This document shows positions 46,701 through 57,907 of a stretch of 64,000 nucleotides of DNA, piece by piece (position 1 is the stretch's first letter; each line of letters opens with the position of its first letter). The notes below the pieces were generated by a model. That model was not told the origin of the DNA and did no database searches. It saw only the letters and a program-made list of their open reading frames with translations. Made by a program: the position numbers and the translations under genes. The stretch comes from Holacanthus passer. Its lineage: Eukaryota > Chordata > Actinopteri > Pomacanthidae. Where the stretch lies: NCBI GenBank assembly GCA_025331565.1, contig JAFREQ010000044.1, positions 1 to 64,000 on the forward strand, given 5' to 3'.

Positions 46701-49700
46701 AGCAACATCGAAGGACCTTTTTTAAAATAACACCGTGCTTCATATTCACACAATTACACACATTCACACAAGCTGCTCAGTCTTGCGCTGCCAGTCACTG
46801 CACATCTCGACTGGAGCAATTAGAAGTTAAGTGCACCTCGGTGGTAACAGTTGTGTAAGGAAAGAGCCTCACTCAGTAACTTTCTCTGGTCAGATTTTCC
46901 CTGCCGAGCGCTACCGAGGCGAGGCAATTACGAGTGAAGATCCCACAGTGTGGAGGAGAAACTGCTCACAAAGGCCCAGTAATCCATTTTATTTGTCGGA
47001 CAATAACAAATAACAGGTGTGTTAATGTGTGTGTAAGAGTGAGTAACAGTGAGAGGAACGAGGGGGATCCATCGCTGTCAGTTTGTCTTAACACGAACGC
47101 CCCGAAAATGGGAAATGTCAGAGGGAAATGTCTCACTGACAACACACACACGCACACACACACATACAGGGCCAAAAACAGCGTCGAGAAGCTGAGAGGA
47201 GTTGTATTTGGAAGAGGAAGTGGCATTTAGGTGCTTTTGTGGGCAAACGCATGTCAGACACCTTATTTTGCAAACATGACGACAGCTGAAAGTTTTAGAC
47301 ACTGTCCCCTCAAAGTAGGTCGACTACGTCCAGTTTCATGGCTTTAATACTGTAACATCTGCTGATAAACACTGACCTAGAAGAGAGTGCTCTATTTACT
47401 TGCACTGATTTGACCTAGACTGAACTTTTATTTGGGGGTATCGGCTGGTGTGAAGTTTGTTGTGTGGTATGTTTCTCATATAGAACTGGAGTCAATACAC
47501 ACATACAGCAATGCATCATATTCTGAATGTTTCCAGTGATAAAAATGCCAGCCTTGATTGTTGACATATGACTCCAACACTGGTGCGTATCAGGAAATGA
47601 TAAAGTCGAGTGCATCAAGTTTGTGGATAATTTTTTCATTTCAGTCTCAGCCACAGAAAAATGATCCTAATCCATGTTGTTGTTGCTGCTGCTGTTGCTG
47701 GTGTGATTAATATTTCCTTGAGTTCAGCATCCTCACGGCACTAAGAGCACATTTTAGAAAGTTTCACTTTTAAATTGTGATGGAAAGACTAATGAAGTTT
47801 GTTAAGCTGCAGTTCCTCCCTGCGGCTAAATGTCGGTTCCTGCGGTGCCACCACACAGTGCAGATGTATTTCATTTAGTATCCACCAGAGCACACTACTT
47901 CCCCACCGCCGACAGTCACGGGGTTAGTTCATTGGAATTCAATGTGTGGAGGAATACTTTATTGGCTGAATGATACTGAACACAAACATTTTGAGGAATG
48001 GCTTTTTGCATTAGTATGGGAAGAAATCCACAAAGACTGAAAATCCACAGAGCCAACTTTTTAAATCATGCAAGAGCCCGACCTCATTCTGCTCTCTGCA
48101 CACCTTAAGCTCACATTAAGCACTTTTAAACTGGTTCAGTTAGCTGTTCGTTTTAGCTCCTGACAGACGCGGTGTTCCTCTAAAGGGCTGAGCACGGCCT
48201 CGACACGGCGAAGAGCCCCTCTCCTCTTGTCAAATCCACATGGCCCAATTCTCCGAGCATTCAAAAGGTCACCAAAGTAACCCAAGACAATGAGTGCGGC
48301 GGTAAAAGCCCAGGCAGACGGCAGCCGCTGTTATATCTGAGCGACCTCGGGTTACATCATAGCTGGAATGACTTGTTTTGCAAAGGTTATGAATATAAAT
48401 GAAACCTGCCGCACGTCGATGCGCTTCTTACATTCAGGCTGGAACTGATCTGCGTGTTCTCTTACACTGACATATTCAGGACATAATCCTAACACACCAG
48501 CAAAAACATACCATGTGTCATTATGCGCTAATACAGTTTGCAGCGATGAGAAGAGAGGGGTTCACAACTTTTTCAAAAAGCAAAGCATACAGTAGGATTC
48601 ACAACAAACAAAACTGTTTATTCTCCTTTTTATTCCTGCCGGGATTCAAAAGCATTTTTAAGAGCACGGTTAAGAGCTGCTTAGGTCTGCTCTCCGGTTC
48701 CTTCATCATCAGCACTCTTTGGAATCGAAGAATTGTATTGTGATGCTCCTGGGCACAACAGAAAGCTCCCACACCTGCAGTACCTGCTTGAATCTGCTGT
48801 TTGTGTGTGTGTGTGTGTTAGTGCTTAGCTTCTGCATTTACACATCAACAACCCCCTTTTTTCTGCATCTGACTGAATCCACGACTCGAGTTTGGAATCA
48901 CTTTTCAATTTCATGACGCCGAAGAAACCCCGAGCTTATCAAACATCGTGAGATAATAATTCTGAATCCTGAACTCCGTCTCTCTCTATCTCTGTCCGGG
49001 CTCTTATTAACAGCCTGTGCAGCGCAAAGGAGTTTATCAAGATGAAACCTCCTTTCTACAGTACCTTGGTCCACTCCACTGAGCTACATAATGAGCTGAT
49101 TATCATTTTGGCAGGGGCTTTACCCATTGATGAGATGGCACAGTGAAAGTGTCTGAGGGCAGTAGAGAACAGGGAGAGGAGGAAAGACAGACAAAGAGGC
49201 AAGGGCGAAGAGTGTGAGAGAGAGAGAGAGAGAGTGATGGAGACGGCGATCAATGAAACGCGGCCATCTGCGTCCGCTGCCAGACTGTACTCAGACATAC
49301 TTTACTTTTTAATGAAAAGAGAGGAGATAAAAAGGAAAACTTGTCATCTGCTAAAATAACACAGATGTGATGGAGGAGGACGAGGGGGAGGAAATGTGGA
49401 GCTCGCCTTAGCAACTTTTTACTTGTGCTTTCTAAACTGCCTCTTAATGCCTGAAAGAGCCCGACTCTGTCCGCGCAAATTAAACTAAACACTCTCAGAA
49501 GACGTGTCCGTAGTCGGTCTCTATCTATGCCTTTCTGGGTGGATGGTTGTCATTGTGAGGCGCGGGTCTTGAGGGAGTGCAGGGCTCTCCTCCTCTCTGT
49601 GCACCGTCCTCCCCGGGGACACAAACCGGTTGACTTTTCTCTCACACTCCCACAGCCGAGATATGATCGGTGAAAGTGAGCAGGCTGAAAATGAGAAAAG

Positions 49701-52012
49701 GAGATTGATTTTCCTTTTCCCTGCTAACCCACTGTAGGTTATGAGTCCAGAGCCTGATGAGCTCGTTGCTCTGCACAGATGGGCCTGACTGATCTGTCAA
49801 ACAAACTCACTGAGACAGTAAAGCTACTATTCTCCATGTCCAATATGCACAACGTTTAAATTGTTGGGCTTTTTAGCTGTGCTCGTGTCCCATGTGCCAC
49901 CACATCGACTTCAATCCACAGCAGGATACTGTACAGAAAAAATATGGCAAATCACAAATCCTAAAGTTTCCTGTGAACCCTTGACCTTTCGTGTGCTGTC
50001 ACTAAACTAAACTTCTAAAAAAAAACTTCAAGTTAGAATGAATAATATATCAAAGTCTAGAATATGAATCTTTGCTGTGTGGACCTTTCTTCTTGAACCA
50101 CCATTGGTTCATTTCAACATATTTCCATTGGGTGAACACATTCACACTGTTGGAGGGTTTATTTTTAATGGCCCTGTGGCCTTTTGTAATCCCTCAAGAC
50201 TCAACCTTAAATTAGCACTACTACTCATACGGCTCAATAAACTGCAGAACTATCAGGAGTAAGTTCAACATATTGTACATGGAGTGTAATATATGGGTTC
50301 TTATTATGGATTTAGACTGTATTTTTAGATTTAGTCTAATTAATTCTTTCTTTTCTTATTCTGGTCAAAACCTTGATTTGCAAAAAAGATTCCTGATTCT
50401 CTTCATCAAGTTGTGCTTCTTGTCATACTGGAAACCAACCGGAGGCCAAATGATCCAACACATGAGGCAATCAGACAGAAACATGTAACAACCTGCCATT
50501 CTTGACTGAGATTTACTGCCTTAGTGAACTCAAACACCCCTCATATCCCAACCCTGCCCCGTGGAGGACTGGACCGCTGCACACACTGCCAACTTTGACG
50601 CCTTGAGATTCATACATCTACTCATGGCAGCGCGGACCCAGTGGAACAAACTTAATGTGACACAGCAGCCAGATCAATGCAGCTCTGCCATACCGTCCTC
50701 AACAGGACAGAGCAGGAGCGTATGTGTGTGTGACTGTATGGACGGAGGAAGGGTTTTCTTCTACAATCTGGGTAGCAAACAGCAAAGTCTTCATACTCAA
50801 TGAATGAATGAACTCAAAACATTGTAGCCATAAGTGCTGCTAGAATCAGGTTTCTGGTCAGGCTATCAATCTGATTCTGTCACGTCCGGCCACACTTCAC
50901 AGCAAAATCAACAGGAGCTCTGCAATTACCCTGCAAGCCTTGACCTGTTATTTTGAGATTTTTGTTTCCATCCCTCCAGGCGGTCCGACTTCCAGCTTCC
51001 TGCAAAATCCTTGTGAAGGATCAGCAGCAGCACTGTTGCCGTTTTCTGCTGCATCATTTTTTTTCCTGTTTGACAGCAACACTGGCTCCAGGACTAAACC
51101 AATAAATAACTTGTAGTGCAAACAACACCACAGTGAAGGCCTGCAATGAGGTTTAATGCAGAGAGTGCTGCTTCTTCAGGTGCGTCGATCAAGTAGGCAG
51201 TCGACTGTCATGAGAGATAACTAATTAAGTTATGTCTAACACTGAAGGTTCATTCCAGTGCACCAACTAATTCACCTGAGCTGCTCAGTCTGAGGCTTCG
51301 CTATGGAAATAATCATATGAATGATGACGCCCAAAGCAAACTCTGCTTTATTCCCTGAATCCCATGACTGGTTCGGTTTGACATATGATAATTCAGACAA
51401 GTTGTGAATGTTGAGCGTCTGAATCCTTAAGATCGAAACTGCTGCAAAAAAATATATATAACAAGGATGCCCTGTCTGCCATGTCACCTGACCACCTTTA
51501 CCAAATAAGACAGTAAATGCAAAAAAAAATCAATCCACATATCAGCCTTCAGTGTCCACTTCAAACCATAGAAACTGAGATTCCTGACTAAAAACACAGA
51601 AACTTTAATGTAAAAACTCACAACAGGATGCCATTTAATAAATGATAACACCAAATAACATCTGCCTTTTTATATACAGTTTATAAGAAGACCTAATAAT
51701 TACAAAACTCTTTCAGTAAATAACCATAAAAAAATGGCAGAATATAAATGTAGAAATCTCAGTAAATAATCTACTACAACTTTTATTTTGAAATGTCCAT
51801 GTTTGAGGTGCAGCATCTTTAGAAAATCTGCCATCTTATCAACTCCTTTTTGGATAATTCAGTCAGCTATTTTGTGGCGCATATGCAAGCTTCACTCCTT
51901 CTGTTAAAACCCTGATCAAAGCCATGCGCCCAAAAACACACTGGCTGAAGTAAATGCTCAGTTAGTGCTACTGACTTATTTTCTTTTGCACGTGTGTGTC
52001 TATGCGGCTGCG

Positions 52013-52055
<43 letters not shown>

Positions 52056-54853
52056 AGGATTGGCAAGGGCACACAATTCATAATCAAACCTCCACTATTT
52101 GCCTTCCCACTCAGGGCACCTCGTCGCCACTGCCTCCACCCCCATCCTTGCTGTTTTGTGCTTTGCTTTATGAGGAATAAAGTCATTATTTTGCACCAAG
52201 ACTCATGAAGCTCCAATCCAACAGTCACCCACATGCATGCAAAGTCTGCCCGAAACACAACGTCACTATTAACCGGCTTTCTGGGTGTTTCTACTTGAGG
52301 CATTTTGATGGTTATATGAGGCACCTTCATTCTAACTTTGAGAAGTAAAAGCCCAGCGTGAGGCTCACCTGCATCTCCTTCTCTCCGTACTTGGAGGGGT
52401 TCTTGCTGCCCTGGCTCTTCCTGCGCAGCTTCTTCAGCTCGGCCTGGCACTTCTCCAGACTCTCCCCTTTGCTCTTGTGCTCCATCTGGTATTTCTTCAG
52501 GGCAGCCTGCAGACAGAGCACAAACACTAAATTAGGAGCGCAAATTAAAAAGCCTGGGTGAAAGCAGGTGGGGTGTAGATGAGCAAACACCTAACAGTCC
52601 TGCCAACCTATTTATGAGTTAAGTTTTTGGACTAATTTCTCCTTCCCAAACAGCCACTGGACTCAATTCAAACTTGCTAATTATGTAATCCATCAGAAAA
52701 TTTGACCTTCATCTTTCCTTTTGAAGTTATTTCCTCACACGCTGCAGACGCAAGCTTTGTTCGCATTGTTTTGAAACTGTTGGTGAGTTCACAAAGACTC
52801 GGACATCTGAAAGCAATCTCTTTAATTAAAGACACGAGCAAATTTGCGATTATTTCCGACGTTTGCTTATTGTTTGCTTTCCTGGTTTGATTCTTTCAAC
52901 AACGCCGCTCGTGCTCGTGTCTCTTAAAACATCCGCCGTAATTAATTGATGAACTCAAACAGGCTTCAAGTGGATTTTCAGTGGCAGCCTGCGAAGTGAA
53001 AACTAATGTGTGATTTGTAGAACAAGCAAATGCCTGGCCCGGTCGTTTGACAGCCAGAGTTTGTTTATTTAATTCATTCAATTTGCTTATTTCATTATTT
53101 ATTTATCGACAATAACAACTTTGTTTCCGGGCTGTTCCAGCTCTGTTTCTATAGTAACCGTGTCTGATGTGACAAAGCTCGTGTGGCTCCTGTACGAGGC
53201 GAGTTCACGCAGGAGGGTTCGACACCCACATCTGCATACTGTCAGACACCGAGGTATCCCTCTAGGTGTCGTTTGGCCGAGCCACAAAAAAGCTGTTGTT
53301 GTCACCGGCAGCATGACACATGCAGTGTTTCATAACAGAAGATGATTTTAGTTCTGTAGGTCTGAGCTTTACTGTATTTTACCTTTTTATTAATTTGATC
53401 CACTGATTGATTTTCAAAGCCAGGAGCTTCTCTGAAATATGGATTTGTTTGATTGGTTTCCGCACAGAATGCACCACAACATGCCTTTGCACTGGTGTTT
53501 TCTTAACTCACAAACAATCAATGACTCATCATTTAATTCTCTCCTAAGAGGCAAAGCTGTACAACCAATCTGGGCTGCTCTGCTTTTCATATCGACAATT
53601 TAACTTTTAAAAAAGCGAAGCCCACGCTGCAGAAAATCCCCAACACCCACATCTTAGAGTGGAGTGATTTTTAGGGAAGATACGATTTTGTGAAATCTTT
53701 GCTTTTTGTTTGCAGGGTCACATTGATAAATATAATAATGCAACCATTGATTATTTTCATTATTGATCAATCGATTAGCCTATCAAGTGTCATACTCATC
53801 ACGATTTCCCTGAGTCCGAAGTGACGTCTTCAAATTGCCAAACAGCAGCAAAACCTTCATTTACTATCATGAATGACAAAGAAAAACAGCAAATCTTTAC
53901 ATTTAAAATGAAACAAATAATGAATTATCAAAATAGTTGGCAGTTAATTTTCTCTCAATCGACTAATGGATTAATCGATTAATCATGCTTGTAGCCACAA
54001 ATCTCAATCACTGGCTACAACTGCAGATATTTAGTGTGATTAAATCTGATTAGAATCACAGTGGATACTAAATGAACTTTAGTACACTTGCAGAATCTGA
54101 CCATTGTCCTTTACAGCCTATTTTCTACAAGTGCTCTTCTTCATTTGTAATCTACTTTTTTTTTTTTTTTTTTTTAAATCCTTTTACGTGTATGCCTAAA
54201 TTCTGTCTTCTGCGTAATGACTGAAGAGTGTTGTAAAAGCCCCTGTAAGCCATTATGTGAGACAAGAGAAAGAGAGAGGGAGCGGCTCACGCACATACTT
54301 GGAAAACAGCAAGCTTTCCTTTGAGCCTTTTTGAACTCAGTCAAATTTTCAGATGATTAATTCACAAAGTCTGAAGCAAAATGACTGCTATTATCACTGC
54401 GGCAGATCTGTGGGAAATTCATTAAAAGTAATGGATGTTAAAACCTCAGGGATACACCAGGATAGAAATGTCTGAAATGGCTAATGCATCTAAACTAATG
54501 TAAGAAACATTTCCTTATCTTTCTCCATATCGAGCCAGACAGCAAACACACATTTTTGACTAGTTGGAGTTTTCATTTGAGGTCGACAGGACAGGAGGAC
54601 AGGAGCCTAAATGACTCATACACAAACCCATCGTTTTAATTGTAAGAGCAACATTACATCAAGTGTGTGTGTGTGTGTGTGAGTGAGTGAGTGGCTGTGA
54701 GCCGAAGCCGCTCGTAACGTGGTCCTTCCAACAATACAATACAAGAATGGCAACACTATCCCATCCCCCAAAACAACGCACAGCAATGCTGCTCTACACT
54801 CAGGCTGCAACCCACTCATTCTAAAGATATCACATGTAGACCAGCTCCACAGT

Positions 54854-54891
<38 letters not shown>

Positions 54892-57845
54892 CAGCAGGAG
54901 GGGCTTATTATAATCAGTCTACCCTTGATGGGTGAGCAGACATGAAATGTTATTTCAAAGCATCTCTTCCACAGACACATCCTCTAATTGTCTCTAAGAC
55001 AGACTTTGATCCAGATGTGAAAACACAGCTTCACCTCCATCTCTGTCTCTCTTCTAGCTTCAGTCAAATTAGGTTTTCACAGATCCGATTTAACACAGTA
55101 TAAAGCACTACAACAGCCTAGAATATGCACTCATTGGACAGGGAGAGCGGGCCAACCAGATACTCACAGTCAGATAACGAGCGTCCAGCTCCACCTTCTT
55201 CTCCAGCTCGGAGAGCAGCTCGTTGTGGAAGGATTTCAACTGGAGGGAAAGCACAAAAACAGCTCAATAAAAATGCTGATGAGTGTTGATTCACAAAATC
55301 ATGAATGGATACATGAGTGGATACAGAGGCTTCCACGTTAAGTTTAATGCAATAAGTGATGCCTTGTGTTCACATTCACTCAGTTAAATGTTTCACCAAC
55401 ACAGTCGAGGCCCGTGAAGCTTCTCTCAGCTTGCAAATCACAGTCACTGTGGCAGATTCGGTGCTATCTGACACAATATTTAGTCACTTGATTGTAAACT
55501 GACCTGCCGGAAGAAGCGGCTACCAAATCTGAATAAGATATTCAATTCATGCTCTGCTGACCTTCATTTCCATATACTGATTCATTATCCTACATCATTT
55601 CTCCATTGTTGTACCAAATATAGTATTAATGTGTTTTATTTTTCTCCCTTGGGTCGGAGAATTTTCTCAACTCATAAAATATTTAGCATGTGCCCAGGTT
55701 AATATATGTGCAACAGGTTCTATATTTATGTGATATTGTTTCAGAATCCCAGCAAACTTAAACAGGATATCTTACGCTACAAAGACCGGATTTGGGGAAA
55801 ATAATCTTCTGAATTCAGCTCAAAGTGGCTGAAATTGAAGACTGCGAGTTTCTGATTTCTAAGAGAAAGGATTACGTACATAAAAATGTGAACTTATCCC
55901 TTTAAAGGCGGTTCAGCTGGCTTGTGGGTGCCTAAGCGATCTCGCAGTGATGAAGCTGCAGGGCATCCACACACTGAGCACCTCCTGTATGTCCAGACCT
56001 TCCTCTACACCAGACGCACACTAATGAACTTAATATTGACTGTGGAGAACTCGCCATACAAGCTCATATTACCCAGAATGCCACACTGTTCAATTAACTC
56101 CACTTCCCCAGTCACCTCCTGTGTTCGCAGTTTGGATTTATATGAGCTCAGCATGTCTGTTCATTCAATATGAGTTCGTGTTCATTTAATTATCATGTAC
56201 TCCTTGCAATGCAACTTTTATTGGAGGGTGGAGGAGCTGTTCATTCACGATTCTCCAATTTCTTCCTTTCACTTTGTGTGTGTCTGTGTGTGGTCTATGT
56301 ATTACTCATGTTGTGGGGACATATATCTGATTACGCAGTCACAATGTGGGGACTCATCTTCCTTATGGGGACAAAGCATAAGCCCCTTCGGCGTAAATCA
56401 TTACATTTTAGGGTGAAAACACAATGCAACTTCACTTCACTAATTTAAGCACTCTGTCTAGACTTTCAGATCAAATTGATCAGCTAAATGATGACTCCAG
56501 TCCCACCGGATGGCTACTGGAAGAAGTTATATTCTCTTAACACTTTTCTGTGGAACAAGAAAAACATTAACCACCCTCATTTTTAATGGTATTCATGGTG
56601 TTTTGTGCTACATCCACTTAAGGTCATATTACATCCTGGGCACTTCTTTCTTTTTTCATCTACAGTTGTAGTCCGGTGTCCCATGATGCACTGATTTGTC
56701 ATTTGGCACCAAAGGTAAAAACAACTGTATTGTCTTTATTTATTTATTTATTGTCTAAATTTTAACAGAGCCTTCAAATAAACCTTTGTCTCTTGCAAAA
56801 GTCTGGAGGACAGATTTTAATACTTCCACAGATTGGCACACCATATGATCAAATATATCCCCGTCATCCAGAAATCCAAATGATACATTTCTTAACAGAT
56901 ACTATCTCACAGCTCGGAGGTTACAACAAATGAAACTCAGAGATAATCCATATCGCAATTTTTATGCAGACCTTGGACCTTTTTTTCATAAGGTGAAATG
57001 ACTTTTGGGAAAAAGTCTCAAGCATTATGTCTATTACCGAGAGAGACCTCCCTCACTCCTGGTCCCTGCTGATGACACCTCCTCTTTGCAGACAACTACA
57101 GATGATAGGAGACTCTTGTTAGCTGGTCTCACAGCTGCTAAAAGGACGGGAGCATGTCGCTGGAAACTGCACATGAATTGTCTGCGAGGGAAAGGCTCTG
57201 GTCTTACAGAGATATTGCACAGCTCGAGTCTCCTACAGAACGACTACAAGGTGCCAAAATGCAAAATACTATGTACTGGTCAAAGCTACAACAGAAAATC
57301 AGCGTTTTATTATAAATATTTGTTTGTTTGTTAATTTATATGCATATATTTTATGTACCCTCTTGGCTATTTCTGTTATCATTATGGAGGAAATTAGCAT
57401 AATTATCTAATCCCTTTGTGCTTAAATGCTGTTGGTTTATGTCTACAATGGTCACGGGTTCACGTCAGGGGTAGAGGGTGGGAGTGGCTTCTGTATTATT
57501 GTTTTCCTTGTGTCAGTTCTGTGATGGTACTTCCTCTTCCTCATGCAAACAAAAAAGAATTGATCAGTAAATTATCAGGGACAAATCCATGTCACGGCCG
57601 GGCAATTTTGCTGCGAATCATCATGGAGCAGAGCCACGCCGCTTAACTGAAATGATTACTGCTGTAATAACTTGTCGTAAGCTGCTGTCGAAATATTACA
57701 TGACAAGACCTTTCAGAGTTTCATAGAGAGCGCTGCAGCGTTGATCGGCACGGCTAAAAGCCCTTTGAGCTTAGAATACCAACCATCTCCTCGAGCTGCA
57801 CTTGGATCTGTCTGTGGACCTCAGCCATCTGGAACAGCACATCCC
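37341..57845 (-). CDS. baiap2: baiap2 (IRSp53), last 11 coding exons; 5' end outside the window
   Basis: Exons in transcript order: 57845-57784, 55239-55168, 52506-52369, 46541-46389, 44300-44058, 43568-43337, 42881-42680, 42564-42496, 42414-42261, 42012-41975, 37410-37341. All have GT-AG borders and keep frame; together they give about 476 residues. Human IRSp53 has about 73 residues before this point, so the full fish protein would be near 550, the usual length. IRSp53 is a cytoplasmic adaptor that curves membranes through its I-BAR (IMD) domain, binds Rac/Cdc42, and recruits WAVE, Mena and other actin regulators by its SH3 domain; it is enriched in postsynaptic sites. The visible order is the rest of the IMD, CRIB-like segment, Pro/Gln-rich linker, SH3, Ser-rich linker and WH2-like end. 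It is tail-to-tail with aatk, as in mammals. Copy a or b is not resolved. Confidence 0.96.
40681..40728. repeat. (CT)n(CA)n microsatellite
   Basis: Six CT units followed by about 18 CA units in the last baiap2 intron. Confidence 0.95.
41060..41290 (+). repeat. Dispersed teleost repeat, copy 2
   Basis: Contains TTTTTGGGTTTTGGACTGCT and, further on, GGCTCTAGGAAATTGTGAT, both shared with the block at 63755-63996. The left end is rich in ATTGATTGATTAG. Same orientation as the 63.8-kb copy. Confidence 0.65.
41975..42012 (-). CDS. baiap2: baiap2 small coding exon before the terminal exon
   Basis: Acceptor ctcttcag, 38 bases encoding PAIEDYDGRFAT, donor GTAAGT; the next Ser codon is split 2|1. Human has LDDYGARS at this place. 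Its small size and strong donor suggest a point of alternative splicing, as at the C-terminus of the mammalian gene. Confidence 0.88.
42261..42414 (-). CDS. baiap2: baiap2 coding exon (Ser-rich linker)
   Basis: Acceptor cccctcctag; encodes LHHGKSSSTGNLLENDGSLP, then PDYGLTARLLAQSLAQTRPR and PYSMAGFGTQ. Human: QQGKSSSTGNLLDKDD and RPYSVAVP. Donor GTCGGT. Confidence 0.95.
42496..42564 (-). CDS. baiap2: baiap2 coding exon (end of SH3)
   Basis: Acceptor cttttctcag; encodes RGWFPFSYTRVLPESDSEKL then KV, containing the SH3 signature GWFPFSYT. Donor GTACGT; Asn codon split 2|1. Confidence 0.95.
42680..42881 (-). CDS. baiap2: baiap2 coding exon (SH3 core)
   Basis: Acceptor acccctcag; encodes ETRTLPRSSSMAAGLEKNGR, then the SH3 start RVQAIFSHAAGDNGTLLSF, EGDVITLLVPEARDGWHYG and ENEKNK. 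Nearly identical to human. Donor GTAAGT; Met codon split 2|1. Confidence 0.97.
43337..43568 (-). CDS. baiap2: baiap2 coding exon (linker)
   Basis: Acceptor tttattccag; encodes RLMGPDGMSMVNGTTGVHGE, a Gln/Pro-rich stretch (QTQAQGQSQAQPQRQ), and VSDVYSNTLPVRRPAPAKNK, matching human SDSYSNTLPVRK. Donor GTAAGA; Gly codon split 1|2. Confidence 0.94.
44058..44300 (-). CDS. baiap2: baiap2 coding exon (end of IMD and CRIB-like segment)
   Basis: Acceptor cctctttccag; encodes GKDLLTQKIPVWQQACSDPN, KLPERAMLLAQQMGSAALGG, then SKSNLVISDPIPGAQPLPVP. The ISDPIPGA..PLPVPPEL segment is the partial CRIB motif that binds Cdc42. Donor GTGAGT. Confidence 0.96.
44301..46388 (-). other. baiap2 intron (2.1 kb)
   Basis: Short CA runs near 44650-44930; no gene or clear mobile element. 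Confidence 0.7.
46389..46541 (-). CDS. baiap2: baiap2 coding exon (IMD, third helix)
   Basis: Acceptor tttcccttcag; 51 codons, FVETISSKQTELDTFIAEGY, KTALSEERRRYCFLVDRQCA, VAKNSSAYHGK. Human: YKTALTEERRRFCFLVEKQC. Donor GTAAAT. Confidence 0.97.
46542..52368 (-). other. baiap2 intron (5.8 kb)
   Basis: Contains CA runs near 47138, a GT run near 48801, a GA run near 49220 and a long (GT)n at 52014-52052. No other coding exon is supported. Confidence 0.7.
52014..52052. repeat. (GT)n microsatellite
   Basis: About nineteen GT units, intronic to baiap2. Confidence 0.95.
52369..52506 (-). CDS. baiap2: baiap2 coding exon (IMD, second helix)
   Basis: Acceptor gctctgtctgcag; 46 codons, AALKKYQMEHKSKGESLEKC, QAELKKLRRKSQGSKNPSKY, GEKEMQ. 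The basic cluster KKLRRKSQGSK belongs to the actin- and lipid-binding face of the I-BAR. Donor GTGAGC. Confidence 0.97.
53730..53995 (-). repeat. Dispersed teleost repeat, copy 3
   Basis: Ends in ATCGACTAATGGATTAATCG and contains ATTATCAAAATAGTTGGCAG, phrases typical of the family; inverted relative to the copies at 41 and 63.8 kb. Confidence 0.7.
54855..54890. repeat. (CA)n microsatellite
   Basis: About eighteen CA units in a baiap2 intron. Confidence 0.95.
55168..55239 (-). CDS. baiap2: baiap2 coding exon (IMD)
   Basis: Acceptor gctttccctccag; 24 codons, LKSFHNELLSELEKKVELDA then RYLT. Human: LKSFHNELLTQLEQKVELDS. Donor GTGAGT. Confidence 0.97.
55240..57783 (-). other. baiap2 intron (2.5 kb)
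   Basis: The main content is a plus-strand LINE relic at about 56460-57320. No coding exon of baiap2 is seen. Confidence 0.7.
56460..57320 (+). mobile_element. Decayed L1-like LINE, C-terminal ORF2 region
   Basis: Broken plus-strand frames give words typical of the L1/Tx1 ORF2 tail: WKKLYSLNTFLWNKKNINHP at the start, LTARRLQQMKLRDNPYRNFY near 56910-56970, and DRRLLLAGLTAAKRTGACRW at about 57104-57163. Stops and frame changes separate them. It lies antisense to baiap2 in an intron and is clearly inactive. Assignment is from remembered family features, not a search. Confidence 0.6.
57784..57845 (-). CDS. baiap2: baiap2 coding exon (IMD, first one in the window)
   Basis: Acceptor ctctgtgcag; encodes DVLFQMAEVHRQIQVQLEEM after a split Gly codon (1|2). 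Human: GDVLFQMAEVHRQIQNQLEEM. The donor GTTGGT is weaker than usual. The preceding exons, encoding roughly residues 1-72, were not found up to 64,000. Confidence 0.95.
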
Positions 57846-57851
57846 CTGCAC

Positions 57852-57858
<7 letters not shown>

Positions 57859-57904
<46 letters not shown>
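57859..57904. repeat. (GA)n microsatellite
   Basis: About 22 GA units starting 14 bases upstream of the baiap2 exon on the transcribed strand. Read in the sense of baiap2 it is a (CT)n tract, so it doubles as an unusually long polypyrimidine tract before the acceptor. Confidence 0.95.

Positions 57905-57907
<3 letters not shown>

Larger units (their letters stand above)
52507..55167 (-). other. baiap2 intron (2.7 kb)
   Basis: Holds a dispersed-repeat copy at 53730-53995, a T homopolymer near 54157, GT near 54663 and (CA)n at 54855-54890. Confidence 0.7.
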
